A stretch of DNA of 64,000 nucleotides from Pseudomonas sp. 6D_7.1_Bac1 (lineage in GTDB: Bacteria > Pseudomonadota > Gammaproteobacteria > Pseudomonadales > Pseudomonadaceae). Below are positions 55,764 to 64,000 of the stretch, one piece after another; the first letter of the stretch is position 1, and the number at the start of each line of letters is the position of its first letter. The notes beneath the pieces were generated by a model that was given only the letters and a program-made list of their open reading frames with translations, was not told the DNA's origin and made no database searches. Position numbers and translations under genes: made by a program. The stretch is from NCBI RefSeq assembly GCF_025465945.1, contig NZ_JANLNW010000055.1:48928-112927 (forward strand), given 5' to 3'.

Positions 55764-55853
55764 TGTGGGAGCGAGCCTGCTCGCGATGACGCCATTCGAC
55801 GCGCCAAAGGTTGTGCGTCTAATACCGCTATCGCGAGCAGGCTCGCTCCCACA
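55764..55853. repeat. REP doublet, family 1
   Basis: Two standard arms in inverted orientation lie between the converging cold-shock and 125-aa genes. Confidence 0.9.
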
Positions 55854-55901
55854 TTTGATCTCTGTTGGGTAGCCATTTTGGGCATCCCACAGATTCAGGT
55901 T

Positions 55902-56279
55902 TTACGCAGTTTTCCAGGTGATCTCTTCTTCACCGTCGACGCTGATCCGAATCCAGCGATCAGCCGTTTCTTCACCTTCTTCCTCGACCCAGGTCCCCGG
56001 CGCGCAACGCACTTCGACGTTCAGCGCAGCAAAGGCGGCGCGGGCGCAGGCGATGTCGTCGTCCCACGGCGTCTGGTCGCTTTCCAGGTACAGGCTGTTC
56101 CACTTGCCCACGGCTTTTGGCAGCCAGGTCACGGGCACGTTGCCGGCCTTGCACTTGTAGGTCTGACCTTTCTGAACCCAGTCGGTGCAAGGGCCCAGCG
56201 CCGCGCCGAGCCAGGTGGCGATGGCCTTGTAGTCGACGTCGGCGTCTTTCAGGTAAATCTCGATATCGGGTTGGCGCAT
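55902..56279 (-). CDS. Conserved hypothetical protein, 125 aa
   Basis: The acidic protein begins MRQPDIEIYLKDADVDYKAIATWLGAALGPCTDWVQKGQTYKCKAGNVPVTWLPKAVGKWNSLYLESDQTPWDDDIACARAAFAALNVEVRCAPGTWVEEEGEE. It has three Cys and an ordered, globular look. No family is recognised; the segment VEVRCAPGTWVEEEGEETADRWIRI recalls small Pseudomonas-restricted proteins. It may share a transcript with rlmA and dapE on the same strand (99-bp gap). Confidence 0.78.
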   Translation of the reverse strand: MRQPDIEIYLKDADVDYKAIATWLGAALGPCTDWVQKGQTYKCKAGNVPVTWLPKAVGKWNSLYLESDQTPWDDDIACARAAFAALNVEVRCAPGTWVEEEGEETADRWIRISVDGEEEITWKTA

Positions 56280-56378
56280 GGATGTTCCTCACTGCGGGTT
56301 TCGAAAAATCCATTCGCGGATTTAGCCGGTCTCAAGCCACTGCTCAAGACCAAAAGTTAAAGGGTTGCTCTCAAACAA

Positions 56379-57188
56379 TTACTGCAGAACGAAATAATCG
56401 TAGCGCATCGACACGCTGACCTCGAACGGCTCGGCCTGTTCGATGACGGCCGCCCGGCGTTCGGCACTGGCGCGCCAGCCGTGAGGCGTCATGGCCAACA
56501 GGTTGGCGCGGTCCTGAGGATGGGTCAGGGTCAGCTTGAAGTCCAGGGTTTCGCTGTGTTGCAGCGTCATGCCTTCCGGCACCAGCGCCAGGTGCTTGTC
56601 ATCGGTGTATTCGCGCACTTCGTCGTACAGACGCTCACGCAGCTCCATCAAATGACCGCTGGTCGGCCCGACTTTCATCAAGCCGCCGCCAGGGCTGAGC
56701 AGGCGTTTGGCTTCCTGCCAGTCGAGCGGGCTGAACACACTGGCAAGGAACTGGCAGCTGGCATCGGCCAACGGTACCCGAGCCATGCTGGCGATCAACC
56801 AGGTCAGTTGCGGATTGCGCTTGCAGGCGCGTTTCACCGCTTCGCGGGAAATATCCAGTGCGTAGCCTTCGGCATTGGGTAGGGCATCGGCGATTTGCGC
56901 GGTGTAGTAACCCTCGCCGCAGCCGATGTCCAGCCAGCGCTGCGGCGCACGTTCAGCGGCCAGCTCAGCGAGACGCTTGGCCACCGGCGCGTAATGCCCG
57001 GCGTTCAAGAAGTCGCGACGGGCTTCGACCATCGCCTGGTTGTCGCCCGGATCACGGCTGTTCTTGTGCTGTACCGGCAGCAGGTTCAGGTAACCCTGGC
57101 GGGCCCGGTCGAAGCGATGCCCGGCCGGGCACGCCACGCCGTTGTCGACCGCATTCAGCGGCGCGCTGCAGATAGGACAGGCAAGCAT
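56379..57188 (-). CDS. rlmA: 23S rRNA (guanine745-N1)-methyltransferase RlmA
   Basis: The 269-aa protein has an N-terminal zinc-binding knuckle (LACPICSAPLNAVDNGVACPAGHRFD). The segment RQGYLNLLPVQHKNSRDPGDNQAMVEARRDFLNAGHY is diagnostic of RlmA. A SAM fold follows (WLDIGCGEGYYTAQIADALPNAEGYALDISREAVKRA), then a C-terminal part that ends YDYFVLQ. It methylates G745 in helix 35 of 23S rRNA. Its ATG overlaps the dapE stop by one base (TGATG), so the two are coupled. Confidence 0.94.
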   Translation of the reverse strand: MLACPICSAPLNAVDNGVACPAGHRFDRARQGYLNLLPVQHKNSRDPGDNQAMVEARRDFLNAGHYAPVAKRLAELAAERAPQRWLDIGCGEGYYTAQIADALPNAEGYALDISREAVKRACKRNPQLTWLIASMARVPLADASCQFLASVFSPLDWQEAKRLLSPGGGLMKVGPTSGHLMELRERLYDEVREYTDDKHLALVPEGMTLQHSETLDFKLTLTHPQDRANLLAMTPHGWRASAERRAAVIEQAEPFEVSVSMRYDYFVLQ

Positions 57189-58339
57189 CAGGCGAGCAAC
57201 TTGATCAGGGTCTGGTAGTAGATTTCGGTCAGCACGTCGAGATCGCTGGCCAGCACTCGCTCGTTGACTTGGTGAATCGTCGCGTTGACCGGGCCAAGCT
57301 CGACCACTTGCGTACCCATGGTCGCGATGAAGCGTCCATCCGAAGTGCCGCCGCTGGTGGACGCCTTGGTCTCGCGACCGGTAATGGCCCTGATGCTTGC
57401 CGATACCGCGTCGAGCAATGCACCCGGTTCGGTGAGGAACGGCAGGCCGGACAGCGCCCAGTCCACGTGCCAGTCCAGGCCATGCTTGTCGAGGATGTCA
57501 GCGACTCGCTGTTGCAGGCCTTCGACGGTCGATTCGGTGGAGAAGCGGAAGTTGAACACTGCCACCAGATCGCCCGGGATCACGTTGGTCGCGCCGGTGC
57601 CGGAATTCACGTTGGAGATCTGGAAGCTGGTCGGCGGGAAGAACGCGTTACCGTTGTCCCAATGCTCGGCGGCCAGTTCCGCCAGGGCGGGAGCGGCGAG
57701 GTGGATCGGGTTCTTCGCCAGGTGCGGATAGGCCACGTGACCTTGCACACCGCGTACGGTGAGCTTGGCGCCGAGGGAACCGCGACGGCCGTTCTTGACC
57801 ACGTCACCGACCAGGGTGGTGCTCGACGGTTCGCCGACGATGCACCAGTCCAGACGTTCCTTGCGCGCGGCAAGACGCTCGATCACCGCCTTGGTGCCGT
57901 GATGCGCCGGGCCTTCTTCGTCACTGGTGATCAGAAACGCAACCTTGCCCTTGTGGTCCGGGTAGTCGACGACAAAACGTTCGGCCGCCACGGTCATTGC
58001 TGCGAGGCTGCCTTTCATGTCTGCCGCGCCACGGCCGCAGAGCATGCCGTGCTCGTCGATCACCGCGTCGAACGGGTCGATCTGCCAGGCCGCCACCGGG
58101 CCGGTTGGTACCACGTCGGTGTGACCGGCGAAGCACAGCACCGGGCCTTCGTGTTTGCCGTGGGTGGCCCAGAAGTTATCCACATCTTCGATGCGCATGG
58201 GCTCCAGCGCAAAACCGGCATCGCCCAGGCGCTGCATCATCTGCTTCTGGCAATCGGCGTCGACCGGCGTCACGGATGGACGGCGGATCAGGTCGATGGC
58301 GAGTTGGAGGGTCGGCGAAAGGTCGGCGTGGGCCGTCAT
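57188..58339 (-). CDS. dapE: Succinyl-diaminopimelate desuccinylase
   Basis: The 383-aa zinc enzyme acts in lysine and cell-wall diaminopimelate synthesis. Visible motifs are [24 protein letters not shown] (metal His and general acid), [12 protein letters not shown] (bridging Asp), [11 protein letters not shown] (catalytic Glu), [11 protein letters not shown] and the C-terminal [13 protein letters not shown] and [14 protein letters not shown]. Start at 58339 (MTAHADLS) removes a leader that runs through a REP. It is transcribed with rlmA. Confidence 0.97.
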   Translation of the reverse strand: MTAHADLSPTLQLAIDLIRRPSVTPVDADCQKQMMQRLGDAGFALEPMRIEDVDNFWATHGKHEGPVLCFAGHTDVVPTGPVAAWQIDPFDAVIDEHGMLCGRGAADMKGSLAAMTVAAERFVVDYPDHKGKVAFLITSDEEGPAHHGTKAVIERLAARKERLDWCIVGEPSSTTLVGDVVKNGRRGSLGAKLTVRGVQGHVAYPHLAKNPIHLAAPALAELAAEHWDNGNAFFPPTSFQISNVNSGTGATNVIPGDLVAVFNFRFSTESTVEGLQQRVADILDKHGLDWHVDWALSGLPFLTEPGALLDAVSASIRAITGRETKASTSGGTSDGRFIATMGTQVVELGPVNATIHQVNERVLASDLDVLTEIYYQTLIKLLA

Positions 58340-58362
58340 GTGAGAACTCCGAAAGCTGTCAA

Positions 58363-58466
58363 TGTGGGAGCGAGCCTGCTCGCGATGGGGCCATGACAAT
58401 CAATATAGAGGTTGAATGTGACGGACTCATCGTCGGAACGCCGCCCGGAGCCGGCTCGCTCCCACA
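58363..58466. repeat. REP doublet, family 1 with one diverged arm
   Basis: The left arm is standard (GAGCGAGCCTGCTCGCGAT). The right arm begins GTCGGAACGCCGCCCGGAGC and ends CTCCCACA, the variant also seen at 11983 and 35161. Confidence 0.85.
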
Positions 58467-58514
58467 GGTATGGGCAGGCCATCTGGGGCAGGGCGCGCAA
58501 AATGGCGGATATCT

Positions 58515-58546
58515 TAAAGCAAAACGGCGGCCAGAGGCCGCCGTTT
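58515..58546 (-). terminator. Rho-independent terminator after ndvB
   Basis: AAACGGCGGCC (58522-58532) pairs with GGCCGCCGTTT (58536-58546) around AGA. On the minus strand it is followed by T-rich TTTTGCTTT. It ends the ndvB transcript. Confidence 0.9.
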
Positions 58547-58562
58547 AGTGGTTTGCGCAGAT

Positions 58563-61154
58563 TTAGGCGGCCGCTAGAGGCTCGGTCTCTTGCGCAGGTT
58601 TTGGCAGCGAAGACAGGAAGGCCATGATCAGCGCGGCCAGATACGGCAGCGACTGCACCAGCAACATGGTCACCCAGAAACGCATATCGTTGCTCGGGAT
58701 GCCCTGCACCAGGTAAATCCCCAGCGCCGCGCCCCACAACAGCAACATGATGAACAGCTCTTCGCGAGCTTCCGAAATCGCTACCCAGAAGCCGTGGTTA
58801 TCGGCATTTTTCGGGGTGCGGAAAAACGGAATGCTGCTGGTGAAGAAGCCGTACAGCACCGCTTTGGCGATAGTGTGAGACAACGCCAGGCCGGCCAGTG
58901 CCGCGCAGAATGCGTCCTTCAGGTTGACCCCGACCGCACGGCGGTAGAGGAAGATGATCTTGCCCACCTTGAACACGAACAGCGCCAAGGGCGGGATTGC
59001 AAAGATCAGCAGCGGTGGATCGACCCGTTGCGGCACGATGATCATCGCCGCCGACCACAGCAGGGCGCCGACGGTGAAGAAGATGTTCATGCCGTCTGCC
59101 ACCCACGGCAACCAGCCCGCGAGGAAGTGGTAACGCTGGCCGCGGGTCAGTTCGGTGTCCTTGCCGCGCAACAGGCTGGCGGTGTGCCGCTTGATGATCT
59201 GAATCGCTCCGTAGGCCCAGCGGAATCGCTGTTTCTTGAAGTCGATAAAGGTATCGGGCATCAGGCCCTTGCCATAACTGTTGGGGTAATACGCCGCCGA
59301 CAGGCCTTTTTCGAACACCCGCAGACCCAACTCGGCGTCTTCGCAGATGCACCAGTCAGCCCAGCCGAGCTCTTCGAGCACCGAACGGCGGGTCATGGTC
59401 ATGGTGCCGTGCTGGATGATCGCGTCACGGTCGTTACGGGTCACCATGCCGATGTGGAAGAAGCCTTTGTATTCGGCGTAGCAGAGCTTCTTGAAGGTAC
59501 TTTCGTTCTGGTCGCGATAATCCTGCGGCGACTGCACGATGGCGATTTTCGGATCGGCGAAGTGCGGAACCATGTGCTTGAGCCAGTTCGGATCGACACA
59601 GTAGTCGGAGTCGATCACGGCGATGACTTCAGCATCCTTGGCGGTGTGCGGCAGCAGGTAGTTCAGCGCGCCGCCCTTGAAACCGGCCAGTGGCGCGACG
59701 TGGAAGAACTTGAAGCGCGGGCCGAGGGTTTCGCAATAGGCCTGCACCGGTTCCCAGACCGCCGGGTCCTTGGTGTTGTTGTCGATGATCAGGACTTCGA
59801 AGTCCGGATAGTCGAGGTTGGCCAGGGCGTTGAGGGTCTGTTTGACCATCTCCGGCGGCTCGTTGTAGCACGGCACATGGATCGAGACTTTCGGGCGGTA
59901 GTTCGAATCACCCTCTACCGGCAGGAATTCACGCCGGCGTTTGCGGGTCCAGACGGCCTCGGCCAATTCGTGGGCCTCGGTCAGCAGGACGATAAACACC
60001 CCAAGCGCACCGAGGGCGAGCAAGAACCCGACCGTCAGGCTGAACCAGGTGCTGTATTGCTGGCTGTAGTCGTAACCGATCCACACCAGCACCGATCCGC
60101 AGAGGAACGCGATGAAGGTCAGGAAGGTGCGACCACGCTGGCGCAGAGCCGAGCCGTCGATCATCAGCAGGGTCAGGGACAACAACGCAAACACGACGGA
60201 GCCGATAGCCAGCACTCGCCATTGCGGAATCGCGACCACCGGGCCTTCGAAGTTGAATTTCTGCTGACGCGCGGCGTTGAACACGCCCCAATAGGCGCCT
60301 ACCGAACCTTCGTCGCTGGCTTTCCATGGCTGGTCAAACGCTTCGATCACGAAGTAGTTGAAGCCCTGGCGGTTGAGCTTGTTCACCAGCGTGCGCAGGT
60401 AAATGGCCTGGTCAGCCGGGGTCGCATCCGCACCACCGCGCATGCGGCCATTGCTCGGCCAGCCCACTTCGGAGAGCAGCAGCGGCTTTTTCGGGAACAG
60501 CTTTTTCAGGTCGCGGGCACGGTCCAGAACAAACTGACCGGCCTGGTCCACCGGGACGAATTCCCAATACGGCAGGATGTGGGCCGCGATCAAGTCGACG
60601 TGCTTGGCCAGCATCGGGTTTTCTTCCCAGACGTGCCATTGCTCGGACGTGGTCACCGGCACTTTTACCGCTGCGCGTACGCGATCGAGGAGCACGCTCA
60701 ATTGCTCGGCAGTGATTTCCTTACGGTAGATCGCTTCGTTACCGACCACCACGCGCACGACGCTGCGCGAGCTGTTGGCAAGCTCGATGGCGCGCTGGAT
60801 CTCGCGTTCGTTTCGCTCAAGGTCCGGGCTGATCCAGATCCCGAGCGTTACGCGCAGGCCGAATTCTTCCGCCAGTTTCGGGATGTCCTCCAGCGTACCG
60901 TCGACGGAGTAGGTCCGAATGTTGTCGGTCAGCTTGCTCATGATCTCCAGGTCGCGACGCATTTCATCGTCGGACGGGAATTGGTTTTTCTGTGGGAACT
61001 GGCCTTGCTGGAACGGCGAGTAAGAAAAACCGGAGATCTGCTCAGGCCAGTTGGGGGTCGTGACCGGGCGGTTGATCAGCGCCCAGAAACCGGTGAACAG
61101 CGCGGCAATCGCCAGCACTACCACCAGATTGAGTCCAAATTTACGCGATGACAT
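58563..61154 (-). CDS. ndvB: Beta-(1,3)-glucan synthase NdvB-like, GH17-GT2 fusion
   Basis: The 863-aa protein has an N-terminal anchor helix and a periplasmic GH17-type domain with acid/base Glu 140 in VVVGNEAIYR and nucleophile Glu 229 in LLSEVGWPSNGR. Membrane helices follow, then a cytoplasmic GT2 domain with IDNNTKD, DSDYCVD (DxD), CICEDAELG and QRFRW, and C-terminal membrane helices. The GT2 builds a beta-1,3-glucan and the GH17 part would cyclise or trim it in the periplasm. P. aeruginosa ndvB (cyclic glucans, biofilm tobramycin tolerance) also lies next to dapE. Start at 61154 (MSSRKFGLN). Confidence 0.92.
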   Translation of the reverse strand: MSSRKFGLNLVVVLAIAALFTGFWALINRPVTTPNWPEQISGFSYSPFQQGQFPQKNQFPSDDEMRRDLEIMSKLTDNIRTYSVDGTLEDIPKLAEEFGLRVTLGIWISPDLERNEREIQRAIELANSSRSVVRVVVGNEAIYRKEITAEQLSVLLDRVRAAVKVPVTTSEQWHVWEENPMLAKHVDLIAAHILPYWEFVPVDQAGQFVLDRARDLKKLFPKKPLLLSEVGWPSNGRMRGGADATPADQAIYLRTLVNKLNRQGFNYFVIEAFDQPWKASDEGSVGAYWGVFNAARQQKFNFEGPVVAIPQWRVLAIGSVVFALLSLTLLMIDGSALRQRGRTFLTFIAFLCGSVLVWIGYDYSQQYSTWFSLTVGFLLALGALGVFIVLLTEAHELAEAVWTRKRRREFLPVEGDSNYRPKVSIHVPCYNEPPEMVKQTLNALANLDYPDFEVLIIDNNTKDPAVWEPVQAYCETLGPRFKFFHVAPLAGFKGGALNYLLPHTAKDAEVIAVIDSDYCVDPNWLKHMVPHFADPKIAIVQSPQDYRDQNESTFKKLCYAEYKGFFHIGMVTRNDRDAIIQHGTMTMTRRSVLEELGWADWCICEDAELGLRVFEKGLSAAYYPNSYGKGLMPDTFIDFKKQRFRWAYGAIQIIKRHTASLLRGKDTELTRGQRYHFLAGWLPWVADGMNIFFTVGALLWSAAMIIVPQRVDPPLLIFAIPPLALFVFKVGKIIFLYRRAVGVNLKDAFCAALAGLALSHTIAKAVLYGFFTSSIPFFRTPKNADNHGFWVAISEAREELFIMLLLWGAALGIYLVQGIPSNDMRFWVTMLLVQSLPYLAALIMAFLSSLPKPAQETEPLAAA

Positions 61155-61421
61155 AGCTATTTCGGGTTCCAAAAGGTGTGGAACGAGGGGACGGTCGGCG
61201 TGCGCCAATCGGCGCGCATCCTACACTGGCCTTCTACTGACCGTACAGCAGACAGAAAAAAGCCGGACATTGGGCAAGTCAACTTCACTTAAGTTCTTTG
61301 TGTGACAAAAAATGTACAAGTGCTGGCCTAATTAAAGCAGGACTCGCTGCCGTTTATAGCGCAAAGATGTGCTTGGCACGCATCGGCCCTATAATGCGCG
61401 CCGGTTTTTAGGGTAATGGTC

Positions 61422-62234
61422 ATGAGTACAGAAGATCCGCGGTTTGCTGGCGTCGCCCGTTTGTATGGTATCGAAGGCCTGGCACGTTTGCGCGCGGCCC
61501 ATGTGGCGATTGTGGGCGTCGGTGGCGTCGGTTCCTGGGCGGCAGAAGCCATTGCCCGTTGCGGTGTCGGCGAAATCTCGTTGTTCGACCTCGATGACGT
61601 GTGCGTCAGCAACGTCAATCGTCAGTTGCATGCACTGGACAGCACCGTCGGTAAGCCCAAGGTCGAGGTGATGGCCGAGCGCCTGCGCGGGATCAACCCG
61701 GAATGCACCGTGCACACAGTGGCGGATTTCGTCACACGCGAGACCATGGCCGAGTACATCACGCCAGACATCGACTGCGTGATCGACTGCATCGACAGCG
61801 TCAACGCCAAGGCTGCGCTGATCGCCTGGTGCAAACGTCGCAAGATCCAGATCATCACCACCGGCGGCGCGGGCGGGCAGATCGATCCGACGCTGATCCA
61901 AGTCTGTGACCTGAACCGTACCTTCAATGACCCGCTGGCCTCGAAAGTGCGCTCCACCCTGCGTCGCGATTATGGTTTCTCGCGCACCGTGACCCGTCAC
62001 TACAGCGTGCCGTGCGTGTTCTCCACCGAGCAACTGCGCTATCCAAAACCCGATGGCAGTATTTGCTTGCAGAAGAGCTTTGTCGGCGATGGCGTGAAAC
62101 TCGACTGTGCCGGTGGTTTCGGCGCGGTAATGATGGTGACCGCGACGTTTGGGATGGTTGCCGCGACCAAGGCTGTGGATAAGATCGTGGCCGGCATGCG
62201 ACGCCCGGCGGATCGGGTCAAGCCTCAGGTTTGA
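61422..62234 (+). CDS. tcdA: tRNA threonylcarbamoyladenosine dehydratase
   Basis: The 270-aa E1-like ThiF-fold protein has an ATP-binding Rossmann motif (VAIVGVGGVGSWAAEAIARCGVGEISLFDLDDVCVSNVNRQ), KPKVEVMAERLRGINPEC, DCVIDCIDSVNAK and GGAGGQIDPTLIQV. The SVPCVFSTEQ segment is typical of TcdA/CsdL. It cyclises t6A37 to ct6A37 in tRNAs using ATP. It works with the CsdA-CsdE sulfur relay in E. coli, and csdE and csdA converge on it here. Start at 61422; ATG 61416 is possible. Confidence 0.95.
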   Translation: MSTEDPRFAGVARLYGIEGLARLRAAHVAIVGVGGVGSWAAEAIARCGVGEISLFDLDDVCVSNVNRQLHALDSTVGKPKVEVMAERLRGINPECTVHTVADFVTRETMAEYITPDIDCVIDCIDSVNAKAALIAWCKRRKIQIITTGGAGGQIDPTLIQVCDLNRTFNDPLASKVRSTLRRDYGFSRTVTRHYSVPCVFSTEQLRYPKPDGSICLQKSFVGDGVKLDCAGGFGAVMMVTATFGMVAATKAVDKIVAGMRRPADRVKPQV

Positions 62235-62255
62235 TCGGTGTGGCTGATGACCTCA

Positions 62256-62321
62256 TCGCGAGCAGGCTCGCTCCCACAGGGGGAACGCATTCCAATGTGG
62301 GAGCGAGCCTGCTCGCGATGG
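62256..62321. repeat. REP doublet, family 1
   Basis: Two standard arms with a short spacer lie between the stops of converging tcdA and csdE. This is the most compact family 1 doublet besides 4517-4580. Confidence 0.9.
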
Positions 62322-62324
62322 CGA

Positions 62325-62729
62325 TTAACCAGCCAACTCATTCATTCGCTGTAATACGGCATTGAGGCCATTGCTGCGCGACGGCGACAGCTGTCGCGAC
62401 AGGCCCAACTGATTGAACCAGTCCGGCAGATCGACCTGTCGCAGTTCTTCGGCGGATAACCCGTTGACCCTCGCCAGCAGCAACGCCACCAACCCGCGAA
62501 TCAACCGTGCGTCACTGTTGGCGTTGAACTGCCAATGGCCATCCTGCAACGCACCCACCAGCCACACCTGACTTTCGCAGCCGTGCACGCGGTTGGTGTC
62601 GGTCTTGTCTTCATCGCTCAACGTCGGAAGCCGTTCACCCCACTGCATCAGCAGGCGGGCGCGTTGTTCCCAGCCTGCGGCGGCCTGAAAGGTTTCCAGT
62701 GCCACCAAGGCCTCCGCAGGCAGGCTCAT
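62325..62729 (-). CDS. csdE: Sulfur acceptor protein, SufE/CsdE family
   Basis: The 134-aa protein has the SufE fold pattern: WEQRARLLMQWGERLPTLSDEDKTDTNRVHGCESQVWLVGAL, where the Cys in VHGCES accepts persulfide from the desulfurase. The second half is LIRGLVALLLARVNGLSAEELRQVDLPDWFNQLGLSRQLSPSRSNGLNAVLQRM. Its ATG overlaps the csdA stop by four bases. Pairing with CsdA and tcdA supports CsdE over SufE. Confidence 0.92.
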   Translation of the reverse strand: MSLPAEALVALETFQAAAGWEQRARLLMQWGERLPTLSDEDKTDTNRVHGCESQVWLVGALQDGHWQFNANSDARLIRGLVALLLARVNGLSAEELRQVDLPDWFNQLGLSRQLSPSRSNGLNAVLQRMNELAG

Positions 62730-63931
62730 CGCAGCAACTCCAGCGCTTGATCCAGGGCTTCGAAGAAACGCTCAAGATCCTCCGAGTCGTTATACAGCGC
62801 CAACGAAACCCGAATCGCTCCCGCCAGCTCGAAGCTTTTCAGCAGCGGCATGGCGCAGTGATGACCGGCGCGTACGGCGATGCCCTGCTCAGTGAGCAAA
62901 TGCGCCAAATCGGCGTTGTGCACGCCTTCGACGACAAAACTGGCCAGCGCCAATTGCGGCTTGCCCAGCAGGCGAATGCCATTGCGCGCCTGCAAACCCT
63001 TCAACAGGTAATCATGCAGCGCGGCTTCGTGGGCGGACACTGCGTCCTGATCCAGTCCTGCCAGATAGTCAAGGGTCGCCCCCAGGCCAATCACGCTGGC
63101 AATCGGCGGCGTGCCCGCTTCAAAACCCAGCGGGGCAGGGCGGAAACGTGCGTCGTGGTAGTTGGCGTCCAGCACCATCTCGCCGCCGAACTGCCATGGG
63201 TTCAAGTGCTGCAAGGCCTGGTTGCGGCCGTAAAGTATGCCGAGGCCATCCGGGCCATAAAGCTTGTGGCTGGAAAAGACATAGAAGTCGCAGCCCAGCG
63301 CCTGCACGTCATGGCGACCATGGACCACGCCTTGGGCACCATCGACCACGGTCAGGGCGTTTTGCGCCTTGGCCAGCGCCAGCAATGGCGCTAACGGTTG
63401 CCAGGCGCCGAGTACGTTGGATAGCTGACTGACCGCCAGTAATCGAGTGCGCGGGCCGATCAACTGAGCGGCGGCGTCGAGATCGATCAGGCCGTCCATG
63501 TCCAGTGGTAGCACCACCAGTTTCAGTTCGCGACGGTGTGCCAATTGCTGCCATGGCAACAGGTTGGCGTGGTGCTCCAGAGCGCTGATGACAATCTCAT
63601 CGCCCGGATTGAACAGGTGTTCCAGGCCATAAGCCAGGAGGTTCAGCGCAGAGGTTGCGCCGTGGGTAAAGATAATCTGCCCGCTGTCACCGACATTGAT
63701 CCAGTGCGCGACCTTGCTGCGGCTGTCTTCGAACGCTTGGGTCGCGTGGGCGCCAGGCAGGTGTTGCGCACGATGAACATTGGCCGCGCCGTTGGCGTAG
63801 TAGTGCGCCAGCGCATCGAGCAGGGCTTGGGGTTTCTGGGTGGTGGCGGCGTTGTCCAGATAGGTCTGGTCTTGCCGTTGCAGAGCGGCGATGGCCGGAA
63901 AGTCGGCGCGCCAGGGAGAAGGAATCATCAT
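62726..63931 (-). CDS. csdA: Cysteine desulfurase CsdA
   Basis: The 401-aa PLP enzyme is of the SufS/CsdA class. Visible features are TYLDNAATTQKPQALLDAL, NVHRAQHLPG, HGATSALNLLAYGL, SALEHHANLLPWQ, the PLP lysine in FSSHKLYGPDGLGILYG and the active-site Cys in VRAGHHCAMPLLK. It strips sulfur from cysteine and hands it to CsdE. Two adjacent ATGs (63931 and 63928) are possible. It is first of the csdA-csdE pair. Confidence 0.95.
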   Translation of the reverse strand: MMIPSPWRADFPAIAALQRQDQTYLDNAATTQKPQALLDALAHYYANGAANVHRAQHLPGAHATQAFEDSRSKVAHWINVGDSGQIIFTHGATSALNLLAYGLEHLFNPGDEIVISALEHHANLLPWQQLAHRRELKLVVLPLDMDGLIDLDAAAQLIGPRTRLLAVSQLSNVLGAWQPLAPLLALAKAQNALTVVDGAQGVVHGRHDVQALGCDFYVFSSHKLYGPDGLGILYGRNQALQHLNPWQFGGEMVLDANYHDARFRPAPLGFEAGTPPIASVIGLGATLDYLAGLDQDAVSAHEAALHDYLLKGLQARNGIRLLGKPQLALASFVVEGVHNADLAHLLTEQGIAVRAGHHCAMPLLKSFELAGAIRVSLALYNDSEDLERFFEALDQALELLR

Positions 63932-63956
63932 GTTGTTCGGCCCATACGCATGACCC

Positions 63957-64000
63957 TGTGGGAGCGAGCCGGCGCCCGCGGGCGGGCGTGGCGGCCCCCC
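63957..64000. repeat. Partial REP-like sequence at the window edge
   Basis: TGTGGGAGCGAGCCGGC matches the start of a family 1 arm, after which the sequence degenerates into GC-rich CCCGCGGGCGGGC and a run of C. The partner arm, if any, lies past the window. Confidence 0.5.

Noticed and set aside
58590..61151. 853-codon plus-strand open frame opposite ndvB
   Set aside because: Its composition is Arg/His/Gln-rich with no domain; the opposite strand encodes a recognisable GH17-GT2 protein.

Overview
This window is chromosomal DNA from a fluorescent-group Pseudomonas. That reading rests on GC-rich coding bias, several families of REP hairpins of the type seen in the P. fluorescens group, a complete wsp surface-sensing operon next to prfB and lysS, a mexL-mexJK efflux locus, and a dapE-ndvB pair. 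From memory, much of the gene order from wsp to plsB follows the P. aeruginosa PA3670s-PA3700s. No phage, IS element, tRNA, rRNA or CRISPR array was seen.

Layout. 1-5.9 kb: end of a periplasmic solute-binding-like protein, a class III CoA-transferase, YaeQ, RecJ and an old-yellow-enzyme oxidoreductase. 6-9.5 kb: two divergent genes for small secreted Gly-rich/CigR-like proteins, opgD (periplasmic glucan) and a 61-aa protein. 9.6-10.1 kb: a ParE/RHH toxin-antitoxin pair. 10.3-20.4 kb: a unidirectional polyamine/GABA-type catabolic block on the minus strand (LysR regulator, two paralogous aminobutyraldehyde-type dehydrogenases flanking a four-gene ABC importer, and an APC permease). 20.5-21.6 kb: a small cassette bounded by two 145-bp REP doublets in opposite orientation. 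It contains a highly structured leader RNA and a DUF6124 gene.

21.7-30.2 kb: wspABCDEFR, a chemosensory pathway that makes c-di-GMP through WspR. 30.3-33.0 kb: prfB with its programmed +1 frameshift, then lysS. 33.1-36.5 kb: a TetR regulator, a QEGLA-motif (DUF1704) protein with an HExxxH motif, a lipoprotein alpha/beta hydrolase and a small membrane protein. 36.7-45.3 kb: ppc, adk, tsaB, rsmJ and several conserved small genes. 45.5-50.4 kb: mexL/mexJ/mexK. 50.4-51.8 kb: a Fic protein with a C-terminal winged helix and a palindromic operator-like site upstream. 52-58.4 kb: a DUF4197 protein, plsB, a cold-shock protein, rlmA and dapE. 58.5-64 kb: ndvB (GH17-GT2 beta-glucan synthase), then the sulfur-trafficking genes tcdA, csdE and csdA.

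The most interesting signal is the leader of the DUF6124 gene (about 20818-21055). It has a three-way-junction RNA with a UUCG-capped arm, and a second arm whose loop is perfectly complementary to the gene's own Shine-Dalgarno region. It is preceded by two mutually exclusive hairpins, one of which ends in a U-run. This is riboswitch- or thermosensor-like and I cannot assign it to a named RNA family. Other points worth a second look are the terminator-like hairpin in the plsB leader, the Fic operator, the cold-shock leader stem and the REP-bounded cassette.
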